Shown here piece by piece: positions 50,601 to 58,668 of a DNA stretch of 64,000 nucleotides. Each line of letters starts with the position of its first letter. Positions within the stretch are counted from its first letter, which is position 1. This DNA comes from Amorphoplanes digitatis (GTDB lineage: Bacteria; Actinomycetota; Actinomycetes; Mycobacteriales; Micromonosporaceae), in NCBI RefSeq assembly GCF_014205335.1, contig NZ_JACHNH010000001.1, positions 8,573,501 through 8,637,500 on the forward strand. The letters run 5' to 3'. A model generated the notes under the pieces. It was not told the DNA's origin. It worked only from the letters and a program-made list of their open reading frames with translations, and did no database searches. A program made the translations under genes and the position numbers.

Positions 50601-51250
50601 GCCCGCTGCGCGTGGTCGTCGCCGACGACGACGCCCTCGTCCGGTCCGGCCTACGGATGATCCTCGGCGGTGCGCCCGACATCATCGTCGTCGGGGAGGC
50701 CGCCGACGGACGGGAGGCGGTCGACGTGGTGACCCAGCAGGTCCCCGACGTCGTGCTGATGGACATCCGGATGCCGCGCACCGACGGCCTGACCGCGACC
50801 CGGCGGCTGCGGGAACGCGGATCCCCCGCGCGCATCATGGTCCTCACCACGTTCGACACCGACGAGCTCGTCGTCGCCGCGCTGCGTACCGGCGCGGCGG
50901 GCTTCCTGCTCAAGGACACCACGCCGGCGGATCTGGTCACCGCCGTCCGCCGGGCCGCGCGAGGCGAACCGATGCTCTCCCCGAGCATCACGACGAAGCT
51001 GATCGCCGCCGTCACCCGCGACAGCGGCGACACTCGCCGTCGCGTCGCGAAGGCGCTCGTCGCCCGCTTGACCGGCCGCGAGTACGAGGTCGCCGTCGCG
51101 GTCAGCGAGGGCCTCACCAACGCCGAGATCGCCCACGCCCTACACATGGGCGTCGCCACGGTGAAGACCCACATCGGCAGCGTGTTCGCCAAGCTGGAGG
51201 TCACCAACCGGGTCCAGGTCGCCCGCCACGTGCACGACGCAGGACATTGA
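50588..51250 (+). CDS. NarL/LuxR-type response regulator
   Basis: 220 residues. An N-terminal receiver with VVVADDDALVRSGL (acidic pocket), phospho-acceptor Asp59 in VVLMDIRMPRTDGL, and LLKDTTPADL near the output end; then a LuxR DNA-binding domain with ARLTGREYEVAVAVSEGLTNAEIAHALHMGVATVKTHIGSVFAKL. GTG at 50588 overlaps the kinase gene by 13 bases. They form one two-component system. Its target promoter is not identified; the upstream DUF4386 gene could be one target. Confidence 0.95.
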   Translation: MAGVSPLRVVVADDDALVRSGLRMILGGAPDIIVVGEAADGREAVDVVTQQVPDVVLMDIRMPRTDGLTATRRLRERGSPARIMVLTTFDTDELVVAALRTGAAGFLLKDTTPADLVTAVRRAARGEPMLSPSITTKLIAAVTRDSGDTRRRVAKALVARLTGREYEVAVAVSEGLTNAEIAHALHMGVATVKTHIGSVFAKLEVTNRVQVARHVHDAGH

Positions 51251-51593
51251 GCCATAGCCAAATCATCGTCCGATCGAACGATCTTGAGTCGAAGATCAAC
51301 TCGGCGCCCTATCGACACTCATGTCTGGCAACTCTTGATAGGTGACGCGGCGCCAAAAACGGCGCATCCCGGTCAGGACCGCATGGCGTACCAGGGTGCT
51401 TGTCCACCTGTACCGGTCCGTGCCGAGCCGACTGGACATGGATGACCGCCTACAACGCCGAATGAGCCCACAGCGACGCCGGCGGGCCGCTGGCAATCCG
51501 CCTCGCCTTGACCTACAGCGATCCGATTCCTCAGGTCGGGCTCCTGCCGTCCGATGACTGGCGTTTGAGTAGCCCTCAAGGCGAAGGAGCGAC
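51251..51593. other. Intergenic region, nothing recognised
   Basis: About 343 bases between the response regulator and the diguanylate cyclase. A short AT-rich stretch around 51285-51350 may include a promoter. No frame has convincing codon use, and no strong hairpin was found. Confidence 0.4.
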
Positions 51594-53042
51594 GTGACGC
51601 AAGCGCGGCCGCGGACACTCGGCGCGATTCCGACGACCGACGTCGTCCCGCTCTGGGTGGGCGCGCCGACCCTGTTCCTCACGGTTTGGGCACTAGCGGT
51701 GTGGGGCGAACAGCACGGTGCCGTCCGCGGAGCGCCGCTGCTGCTGGCGACGCTGGCCACCCTGTTCGGCGCGTCCGGCAGCGAACGGTTCCAGCGGCGG
51801 CTCGGCGGCGGCTATCTGCACAACCGGGTCGAACTTCGGTTGCTGTACGGCACCGTCCTGCTCGGCGTTGTATTGGCCCTGGCCGGCTGGGGCTTCCTAC
51901 TGCCCGCCGCCGTGATCCTGATCGGCACCCTCCACATCGGCTGGTCCGGCTCCCACGCCTGGCGCTCAGCAACCATGATCACCGTGCTGGCGACCGTTGC
52001 GATCCAGGCCGCCGTCCAACTCGGCGTCGTACCGTCGGTGGTGGCCGCGGCCCACTCGCACGTCGCCGCCGCCATTCTTCTGCTCCTGGGCGGTTTCGGG
52101 CTGAGCAACCTCGGACTCAGCGCTGCCCGGGCCGAACGGGCCGGGCGCACCCTGGAACGCGCCGAGGAACGCTACCGGGCATTGGTGCAGGGCTCCTCGG
52201 ACGTGTTCGCCGTCATCGACGCCGGCGGCCGGCTCACCCACGTCAGCGCCGCCGTGCGACAGGTCAGCGGCTGGGACGCCGACGACCTGCTGAACACCGC
52301 CTATCTCGGCCTGTTCCACCCGGACGACCAGGAGCAGGCCCGCGCCGCCTTGGCCGAAGTCGCCGACGCCGGCGCCGGCAGCCAGGCTCGCCTTGAACTG
52401 CGAGTCGCGCACCGCGACGGCACCTGGCACTGGCACGAGGTCACCTTGCGTAACGCCCTCGACCACGCGGCCGTACGTGGCATCGTGGCGAACCAGCGCG
52501 ACATCAGCGACCGGCGCGCCCAGCAGACCCGGCTCGCCCACGCCGCGGCGCACGATCCGCTGACCAGCCTGCCGAACCGCGCGGAGGTGCTGCGGGTGCT
52601 GGAATCGGCGCTCCGGGACGCCCCGGCCGGGGACTCCGTGGCTCTGTTCTTCATCGACCTGGACGGCTTCAAAGCCGTCAACGACGACTACGGCCACGCC
52701 GCCGGCGACGCGCTCCTGGTGGCCGCCGCCCAACGGCTGCGGGCCGGCCTGCGGGATCAGGACCTACTGGGCCGGCTCGGCGGAGACGAATTCGCCGCCA
52801 TCCTGACCGGTGTCGTCGATGTGGCGGACGCCCGGACCCGGGCCGGGCAGCTCATGGCGGACATGAGTCTGCCCTTCAACCTGCCGGAACAGCTCGTGAA
52901 CATCGGCGCCAGCATCGGCGTCGCCGTCGGCGGCCACGACACCGGCGCGGACGACCTGATGGCCGCCGCGGACACCAGGATGTACGAGGTCAAACGGCAC
53001 AACCGCGGTAGGCACCGGCACGCCGCGCCGACTGCCTACTGA
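51594..53042 (+). CDS. Membrane PAS-GGDEF diguanylate cyclase
   Basis: 482 residues. Four to six hydrophobic segments occupy residues 20-170. A PAS domain spans about 185-310 (ERYRALVQGSSDVFAVIDAGGRLTHVSAAV and RDGTWHWHEVTLRN with the PAC-like continuation). The GGDEF domain (about 315-475) begins DPLTSLPNRAEVLRVL; the active-site GGDEF is at residues 396-400, and an inhibitory RxxD (RDQD) lies five residues before it. All catalytic features for making c-di-GMP are present; no EAL domain. GTG at 51594 follows AAGGAG. The membrane and PAS parts suggest signal input. Confidence 0.94.
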   Translation: MTQARPRTLGAIPTTDVVPLWVGAPTLFLTVWALAVWGEQHGAVRGAPLLLATLATLFGASGSERFQRRLGGGYLHNRVELRLLYGTVLLGVVLALAGWGFLLPAAVILIGTLHIGWSGSHAWRSATMITVLATVAIQAAVQLGVVPSVVAAAHSHVAAAILLLLGGFGLSNLGLSAARAERAGRTLERAEERYRALVQGSSDVFAVIDAGGRLTHVSAAVRQVSGWDADDLLNTAYLGLFHPDDQEQARAALAEVADAGAGSQARLELRVAHRDGTWHWHEVTLRNALDHAAVRGIVANQRDISDRRAQQTRLAHAAAHDPLTSLPNRAEVLRVLESALRDAPAGDSVALFFIDLDGFKAVNDDYGHAAGDALLVAAAQRLRAGLRDQDLLGRLGGDEFAAILTGVVDVADARTRAGQLMADMSLPFNLPEQLVNIGASIGVAVGGHDTGADDLMAAADTRMYEVKRHNRGRHRHAAPTAY

Positions 53043-53391
53043 TCCGTAAGACAAAGACTCAGTCATCGGGGGTCTCAAGCGCCGTTCCAGCTCGGCACCC
53101 GAACTACATCGAGCTGACCTCCCGACACCGACTCCCGATAGTCGATTTCATCAGGAAGTCCAGTTGGGAAGCGGCCGAAGATCATCGTCATCGGCAGGCG
53201 CAGCAGAACCTCCGTGATCGCGCAGATCCCGGTGAGGCGCCGAACCTGGGCGCCGCCGGGTGGGACGGCACGACCGGCCCACCGCGGCCGGGACTGAACA
53301 ACTGGCGAAGGATTGGCGGCTACGGCGCAGGCAGCTGGGCGCGATACCTACGCGTCCGCCGTGAACGGTCCGTTGCCCGCCGGGCGGTGAT
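53043..53391. other. Intergenic region, nothing recognised
   Basis: About 349 bases between the convergent GGDEF and SpoIIE genes. Only a small GC hairpin (CCCGCC/GGCGGT near 53375-53388) is visible, which could end either transcript. No credible gene. Confidence 0.4.
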
Positions 53392-54594
53392 TCAGTGTCC
53401 GATTGGTGCTGGCGCTGGACCGTCCCATTCTGCGATGAGCAGGGTGGCGTCGTCCTGTAGCTGGTCTTGCTGGTGTTCGAGGATGGCGTGCACCAGTCGT
53501 CGGGTGGTCTCCGGCGGCGGCAGCTGGTCGGCTGCGGCGCGGGTCGCGAACGCGATGAGCCGCTCGATGCCGAACTCTTCGCCGTCGACGGAGCGAGCCT
53601 CGATGATTCCGTCGGTATAGAGCAGGAGCCGGTCGCCGGGTTCCAGTACCTCCTGCACGACCACGGGTGGCCGGCGGTTGCCGAGGGCGACGGGGAGCGC
53701 GGTCGGGGTGGGTAGCACCTTGACCACCTGGCCCTGCCGGATGACGATGCCGCCTGGGTGCCCGGCCGAGATGACCCGCAGGACTCCGGTGCGCTGGTGG
53801 AGTTCGGCGAGCACCGCGGTGATCATCCCGGCCCGGTCGTAGTCGCGTACCGCGTTGTCGATGTGGTGGTAGGTCGCTACCAGGTCCATACCGCTTCGGC
53901 GGGCGTTGCGGTATCCGGCCAGCGCGATGGATGCGAGCACGACCGAGTGCATACCGCCGGCGGAGCCGTGCCCGACGGCGTCGAACAGGGCGAGGTGGGC
54001 GATGTCGCCGTTGACGGCATAGTCGAACGCGTCGCCACCGACGTCGTAGGCGGGCTCGAGGATGCCGCTGATGACCAAATGCCCGGTGGAGAACGTCAGC
54101 GGTGGCAGCTGGGTGCGCAGCATCTCGGCCGCGAGCTGCATCGGTTCGCGGCGCCGCGCGCGTTCGAGGGTGTCGCTGTAGAGACTACGGGTGACCACCA
54201 TCTCGGCCAGCAGCGACGCCACCGCGATGCAGTCGTCGACGGCGTCGTCCGGTAGCGGTGTGTCGGATACGACCTCGAGAACGCCCAGCCGTTCGCTGCC
54301 GTTGAGCAGCGGGAGCCAGAGCCGGCTCCCGTCGGCCGCAGCCTCGCTGGCACAGGGGGCGAGCATGGTGAACGCCCGGCCGGCGAGGGTGCCGTCGACG
54401 CCGAACGCCTGGCGAGGCGGCGCCGACCCGCCGAGCAAGGGCTTCAGGTCCCGCTGTTGGTGGTCCACCAGGTAGATGACCAGCGCGGTGGCATCGACCA
54501 GCGGCGCCACCCGTATCACCATCTCCGGGAGATCCTCCGCCCGGGCGTAGTGCGACTGTCGCAGCAGCTGACGCAACGATTCGAGCCTGCTCAT
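53392..54594 (-). CDS. SpoIIE-type PP2C phosphatase with GAF domain
   Basis: 400 residues. An N-terminal GAF-like domain (about 20-150: DATALVIYLVDHQQRDLKPLLGG, WLPLLNGSERLGVLEVVS) and a C-terminal SpoIIE domain with VGGDAFDYAV, FDAVGHGSAGGMHSV, SAGHPGGIVIR, LLLYTDGIIEARS and DQLQDDATLLIAEW. All metal-binding Asp positions seem present. It would dephosphorylate a STAS anti-sigma antagonist. No STAS gene adjoins it; the nearest is at 60175. ATG at 54594. Confidence 0.92.
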   Translation of the reverse strand: MSRLESLRQLLRQSHYARAEDLPEMVIRVAPLVDATALVIYLVDHQQRDLKPLLGGSAPPRQAFGVDGTLAGRAFTMLAPCASEAAADGSRLWLPLLNGSERLGVLEVVSDTPLPDDAVDDCIAVASLLAEMVVTRSLYSDTLERARRREPMQLAAEMLRTQLPPLTFSTGHLVISGILEPAYDVGGDAFDYAVNGDIAHLALFDAVGHGSAGGMHSVVLASIALAGYRNARRSGMDLVATYHHIDNAVRDYDRAGMITAVLAELHQRTGVLRVISAGHPGGIVIRQGQVVKVLPTPTALPVALGNRRPPVVVQEVLEPGDRLLLYTDGIIEARSVDGEEFGIERLIAFATRAAADQLPPPETTRRLVHAILEHQQDQLQDDATLLIAEWDGPAPAPIGH

Positions 54595-54774
54595 CGCGGA
54601 CCGAGCCCCTCCTCTTTCCCTGCCGTCCGCGTCACAGCGGCCCGTCGCTTCCTGCCCTGTCCGCTGTCGTGCGGCTTTCGCGACCCGGTTGCCAGCTTCT
54701 CATGCCGGACGCCAGCTGCTTGGCCACGTCCGCGATCGGACGCGGCTGGAGGCGAGGCCCAGCGCCGTGCTCTG

Positions 54775-55041
54775 GTGCCGGCACCCACCCTGTCGATCAC
54801 CAAGGCGCCCAAGAGCAAAGCCAAGGTCAAAGGCACCGTCAAGGTCGCGGTCCAGGCCAGCGGCATCGCCCGCGTCGAACTCCTCACCAACGGCAAGGTC
54901 ATCGCCAAGGACACCACCTCGGCCTACCTGCTCAGCGTCAACCCCACGAAGCAACCCAAAACCATGAAGGTACGAATCCGCGCGTACGACAAGCTCGGCA
55001 ACGTGGCCTACACCGGTACCCGAACCTGGTACCGGGGTTAG
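54775..55041 (+). pseudogene. Detached C-terminal Ig-like domain of an S8 protease (gene fragment)
   Basis: From GTG 54775 the frame encodes TLSITKAPKSKAKVKGTVKV, then ASGIARVELLTNGKVIAKDT, and ends AYTGTRTWYRG. This is a near copy of the last domain of the protease at 39160 (about three quarters identical by eye, with the same final motif). The upstream in-frame sequence is not protein-like and has no signal peptide. It is best explained as the tail of a decayed protease paralogue. It shares its last bases with the convergent NYN gene. Confidence 0.7.
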
Positions 55042-56096
55042 GAATCCGCCTTGCCGGTGGTGAGCAGGTAGTCGTCGGCGTCGGCGCTCCATCTCAGAAC
55101 GACGGCGCCGCCGGTCGCCGCCGCCTTGCAGAACTGGAGGAAGCTGCGGTAGCCCAGCTTCTTCTCACTGAAGTCGGGCGCCACCTTGCGTACCTGATTC
55201 TTGAGACCGGAAAGGGCCGTCGACCCGTCGCTGCCGGCGAGGTCGAAGACAACGGTACGCAGCAGGGCGAACGCGGCCTCCCGGTCGCCGTGTTCCGGAA
55301 GCGTGACCTCGGGGTCGCCCTTGGCCGAGCCGCCGCCCAGCTCGACCACGTTGTGCCCGGACAGGTGCCGAAGGAGTTCGCCGAAGGCGCGGAACCCGTA
55401 GTCCGCCTCGTTGAAGGTCGGGTCCTTCCGGAGCAGGGTCCGCTTGAGCGTCGACGCGGTCACCGTACCGCTGGAACTGCTCTGCAGGCCGGCCACGGTC
55501 TGGGCGACCAGGGCGGCGAGCGTGTCGGCGTCGCGCATGGGCGCCTCCACCACCGGCGGCTGGGGTGCCGCCTCGGGAGGGCTCACCGACCGGCCGGGCC
55601 GGGAGCGCGGCGGCGGGACCTCGACGCCCTCGAGGCGGTCGTAGTAGAGGAACTCGTCGCAGGCCGGTGGCAGTAGCGCGGAGGTCGACTTCTCGACCCC
55701 CACCCCGATGACACGCTTGTTGAGCTCGCGGAGCTTGTGCACCAGCGGGGTGAAGTCGCTGTCGCCGGTGCAGAGCACGAAGGTCGAGATGTAGGCCCGC
55801 TCGAACGCCACTTCGAGGGCGTCCACCACCATCTTGATGTCGGCGGCGTTCTTGCGCGAGGCACCCATCCGCTGCGGAATGTCGATGAGCTCGACGTGCG
55901 ATCGGGTGAGCATCCGCCGGTCGTCGTCGAAGTACGACCAGTCGGCATAGGCCCGGCGCACCACCACCCGCCCCCGCTCGGCGAGTGCGTCGGCCACGGG
56001 CCGCAGCTCGAACGGCACGCCGCCCAGGTGGTCGCGCGCGCTGATCGCCAGGTTCTCGTAGTCAAGGAACAATGCGATGCGTTCTTCTTGATCCAC
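55038..56096 (-). CDS. NYN-domain ribonuclease-like protein with two OST-HTH/LOTUS domains
   Basis: 352 residues. Residues 1-150 form an NYN (PIN-like) domain: IALFLDYENLAISA (first Asp), DWSYFDDDRR, RKNAADIKMVVDALE and STFVLCTGDSDFTPLV, the acidic metal-binding set. Residues about 190-260 (DADTLAALVAQTVAGL, STLKRTLLRKDPTFNEADYGFRAFGELLRHL) and 285-345 (SALSGLKNQVRKVAPDFSEKKLGYRSFLQFCKAA) are two OST-HTH/LOTUS-like RNA-binding domains. A predicted RNA-guided or RNA-targeting nuclease of the LabA/MARF1 type. GTG start at 56096. Confidence 0.9.
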   Translation of the reverse strand: MDQEERIALFLDYENLAISARDHLGGVPFELRPVADALAERGRVVVRRAYADWSYFDDDRRMLTRSHVELIDIPQRMGASRKNAADIKMVVDALEVAFERAYISTFVLCTGDSDFTPLVHKLRELNKRVIGVGVEKSTSALLPPACDEFLYYDRLEGVEVPPPRSRPGRSVSPPEAAPQPPVVEAPMRDADTLAALVAQTVAGLQSSSSGTVTASTLKRTLLRKDPTFNEADYGFRAFGELLRHLSGHNVVELGGGSAKGDPEVTLPEHGDREAAFALLRTVVFDLAGSDGSTALSGLKNQVRKVAPDFSEKKLGYRSFLQFCKAAATGGAVVLRWSADADDYLLTTGKADS

Positions 56097-56131
56097 GAGG
56101 CCAGCGTACGCGCGGTAACGCGGCCGCGGGG

Positions 56132-57697
56132 TCAGCCGTGCGCAGGCGGCATGGTGTGCCGCGCGGCCTGCCGCAGGTCGATGTCCTCGATCATCGCGCG
56201 GGCGATCTCCTCGGTGAGCCGCCGCTCGCTCACGGCCCGGCCGAGCGCCAGCCGCTGCGCCTCGAAAGTGGCGTCCGGGCTGGCGGCCGGCTCGGCGGAC
56301 GCCTCGGCAACGATCTGCCGGCCACGCAGGAGGAGTTCCCGTTCCTCATCCCACTCGGCGCTCAGGTCGAACCTCAGCCGCCGGGTCAGCCAGCCGATCG
56401 TCGTGCCCTGCACGAGCAGGGTGCCGAGCGTGACGAGCAGCGCGATCGCCAGGATCGCGCTTCGGCCCGGCACCGAGGCCGGCACCGAGCCGGCCGCGGC
56501 CAGGGTGAGGATGCCGCGCATGCCGATCCAGCCGACCAGCAGCGTCTCCCGCTGCGTCGGCGGGTCGAGCGGCTCGCCGCCGCGCCGGCTCCGCCGCCGC
56601 CTGCGCTCCTCGTGGGCGGCCCGGAAGGAGGCGTCCCGCTCGATCCGCCGCTTGATCATCCGGTGGCGCAGCGTCCACCGCCCGAACAGCAGGTAGACCG
56701 CCACCAGCCGGAACACGATCGCGACGACCAGCAGCGCGCCGGCCGCCGCCAGGGTGCGGACCAGCCCCGGCTCCGCGGAACTCGCCAGCTCCTCGAGCAC
56801 AAACCTCAACTGCAATCCGATGTACGCGAAGACGAACGTCTCCAGCACGAAGTCCAGCACCGGCCAGAGCGCCTGTTCCTGCAGCCGGGTGCGGTACGCG
56901 CCCGGGTACTGATGTCTCGGGTCGAGGGTCAGGTTGATGCTGATCGAGAACGCGGCCACCACCACCGCGAGGATCCCCGACGCCTCCGCCACCTCGGCGA
57001 CCAGGAACGCGGTGAACGGCACCAGCAGCACCAGCGCCGTCTCCAGCGTCGGATTGCCCAGCCGTTTGCGGATCCACAGTGTCGCGACCGCGAACAGGGC
57101 CCCGATGCCGATGCCCACCAACGCGTTCCGTAGCAACTCCATCGCGCCGTGCCCGAGCGAGGTGTGCTCACCCCGGACCACCACGCCGATCGCGATGCTG
57201 AACAGGGTGAGCGCGGTCGCGTCGTTGACCAGGCTCTCACCTGTGAGGATCGAGGTGACCCGTTTCGGCAGCCCGATCTCGTCGCCGTGCGACACCGTGG
57301 TGATCGTGTCCGGCGGCGCGAGCACCGCGCCGAGCACGAAGGCGGCGGCGCCGATCGTCGGCAGCACCCAGGAGGCGACCAGGCCGAGCACGCCCGTGGT
57401 GAGCACCACCAGCAGCACCCCGAGCGTCACGATCGCGCGCAGGTTGGCACCGAACGCCGCGAACGAGGCACCGCGGGTCGCCGAGTAGAGCAGCGGCGGC
57501 ACCACGACCGCCAGAATGAACTCGCTGTCGAGCTCGAACCGCGGCATCGCCGGGATGAACGACGCCGCCGCGGCCAGCACCACGATGATCATTCCCGGCT
57601 CGAAGTTCCGTTTCCGGGCGACCGCCGACACCGCGATGCCGACACCGATGATGAGCAGGAGCTGCACGCCTTCCACGAGGATCAGATTAGAGTGCAC
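56132..57697 (-). CDS. CPA1-family Na+/H+ antiporter
   Basis: 521 residues with about twelve hydrophobic segments in the first 420 residues. Family motifs: FELDSEFILAVVVPPLLYSATRG, LGAVLAPPDTITTV, the ion-binding GESLVNDATALTLF (Asn-Asp pair) and GWIGMRGILTLAAA. A charged cytoplasmic tail of about 100 residues ends RQAARHTMPPAHG. It exchanges Na+ or K+ for protons across the cell membrane. GTG at 57697 (MHSNLIL). Divergent from the small membrane protein gene. Confidence 0.93.
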   Translation of the reverse strand: MHSNLILVEGVQLLLIIGVGIAVSAVARKRNFEPGMIIVVLAAAASFIPAMPRFELDSEFILAVVVPPLLYSATRGASFAAFGANLRAIVTLGVLLVVLTTGVLGLVASWVLPTIGAAAFVLGAVLAPPDTITTVSHGDEIGLPKRVTSILTGESLVNDATALTLFSIAIGVVVRGEHTSLGHGAMELLRNALVGIGIGALFAVATLWIRKRLGNPTLETALVLLVPFTAFLVAEVAEASGILAVVVAAFSISINLTLDPRHQYPGAYRTRLQEQALWPVLDFVLETFVFAYIGLQLRFVLEELASSAEPGLVRTLAAAGALLVVAIVFRLVAVYLLFGRWTLRHRMIKRRIERDASFRAAHEERRRRRSRRGGEPLDPPTQRETLLVGWIGMRGILTLAAAGSVPASVPGRSAILAIALLVTLGTLLVQGTTIGWLTRRLRFDLSAEWDEERELLLRGRQIVAEASAEPAASPDATFEAQRLALGRAVSERRLTEEIARAMIEDIDLRQAARHTMPPAHG

Positions 57698-57770
57698 CCA
57701 CTTTCGATATAGGCAGGATTCGGTCCATGGACGGATGCTGTGCGTGTCCGGTGTTTTCTACGCTGACCTG

Positions 57771-58046
57771 GTGAATCAGCCTCAGATTCGTCCAAAACAT
57801 CTGATCCTCGCCGCCGTGCTGGCCGGCGCGGGCGGGCTGGCCCTCATCGCCCTGGGCTGGTGGATCGTCGGCTGGCAGTTCCGCGCCGACTGGGGACGCC
57901 TGTCCGAACCCTCCTGGTGGAGCGGAGCGGTCGTGCGGTCGATCGGCCACCTGGTCTTCAGCAAGATCGGCTTCAAGGTGGCCCTCGTCGGCGTCCTCGG
58001 CGCCGCCGCGAGCATCGCCTGGCTCCGGGGCCGGCGCCGCGCCTAG
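57771..58046 (+). CDS. Small two-helix membrane protein
   Basis: 91 residues from GTG 57771 (VNQPQIRPKHLIL); ATG 57733 is an alternative. Two hydrophobic segments: LILAAVLAGAGGLALIALGWWIVGW and IGFKVALVGVLGAAASIAWL, with an amphipathic stretch DWGRLSEPSWWSGAVVRS between them, and a basic end RGRRRA. The family is not recognised. It is divergent from the antiporter and overlaps the convergent TetR gene's stop by four bases. Confidence 0.7.
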   Translation: MNQPQIRPKHLILAAVLAGAGGLALIALGWWIVGWQFRADWGRLSEPSWWSGAVVRSIGHLVFSKIGFKVALVGVLGAAASIAWLRGRRRA

Positions 58047-58627
58047 TCGAGCGGGACGGTCAGCAGGTCCTGAAGGTAGAAGCGCAGCGCACCGGCCAGG
58101 TCCACCGCGGCGCCGTTGGAAAGCCACTGGACCCGCAGGCCGTCCATCAGCGCCACCAGGTTCAGTCCCGCGTACCCGGGGTCGACGCCCTCGCGCAGCT
58201 CACCGCGCTCGGCGAGCACCCTGAACGAGTCGACCGCGTCGCGGCGGGCCGCCGCGTACTGCCGTTCGAAGTAGTCGTGTGCCGGGTGGTCCGCCGCGAC
58301 CGCCTCGCCGGCCAGCCGCGAATACACGTCGGCGCGGTGGCCGGCGAGCTCGATCAGCCGGCACAGCGCGTCGAGGCCGGGCGGCGCCGCGAGCTGCTCG
58401 GCGTCCTCCGCGTCGCGACGCTCCAGTACGGCTGCGAGCAGCGCCTCCTTGGCCGGGAAGTAATAGAGCAGGCCGGCGTGCGTGATCCCGGCGCGCCGGG
58501 CGACCTCCCGCAGCGACGAGGCGTGATACCCGGCCTCGGCATACACCCCCACGGCCGCCGTGACGATGTCCTCCCGACGGATCCGACCCTTCAGATAGCC
58601 CTCGGCCACCCGGTAATCATGGTGCAT
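58043..58627 (-). CDS. TetR-family transcriptional regulator
   Basis: 194 residues. An N-terminal TetR DNA-binding domain (RREDIVTAAVGVYAEAGYHASSLREVARRAGITHAGLLYYFPAKEALLAAVLE) and a C-terminal ligand domain (TetR_C_6-like: ALMDGLRVQWLSNGAAVDLA). It probably represses the divergent FAD-linked oxidase gene (starts at 58669) or itself. ATG at 58627; only 41 bases separate the starts, so a shared operator is expected there. Confidence 0.93.
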   Translation of the reverse strand: MHHDYRVAEGYLKGRIRREDIVTAAVGVYAEAGYHASSLREVARRAGITHAGLLYYFPAKEALLAAVLERRDAEDAEQLAAPPGLDALCRLIELAGHRADVYSRLAGEAVAADHPAHDYFERQYAAARRDAVDSFRVLAERGELREGVDPGYAGLNLVALMDGLRVQWLSNGAAVDLAGALRFYLQDLLTVPLD

Positions 58628-58668
58628 CGGCGGCGGGATCCGGCGTCGGCAAGGCCTAGGGTCGGACC

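Noticed and set aside
51342..51557. Short open frame before the diguanylate cyclase
   Set aside because: Arg/Pro-rich, no ribosome-binding site, codon use unlike the neighbours.
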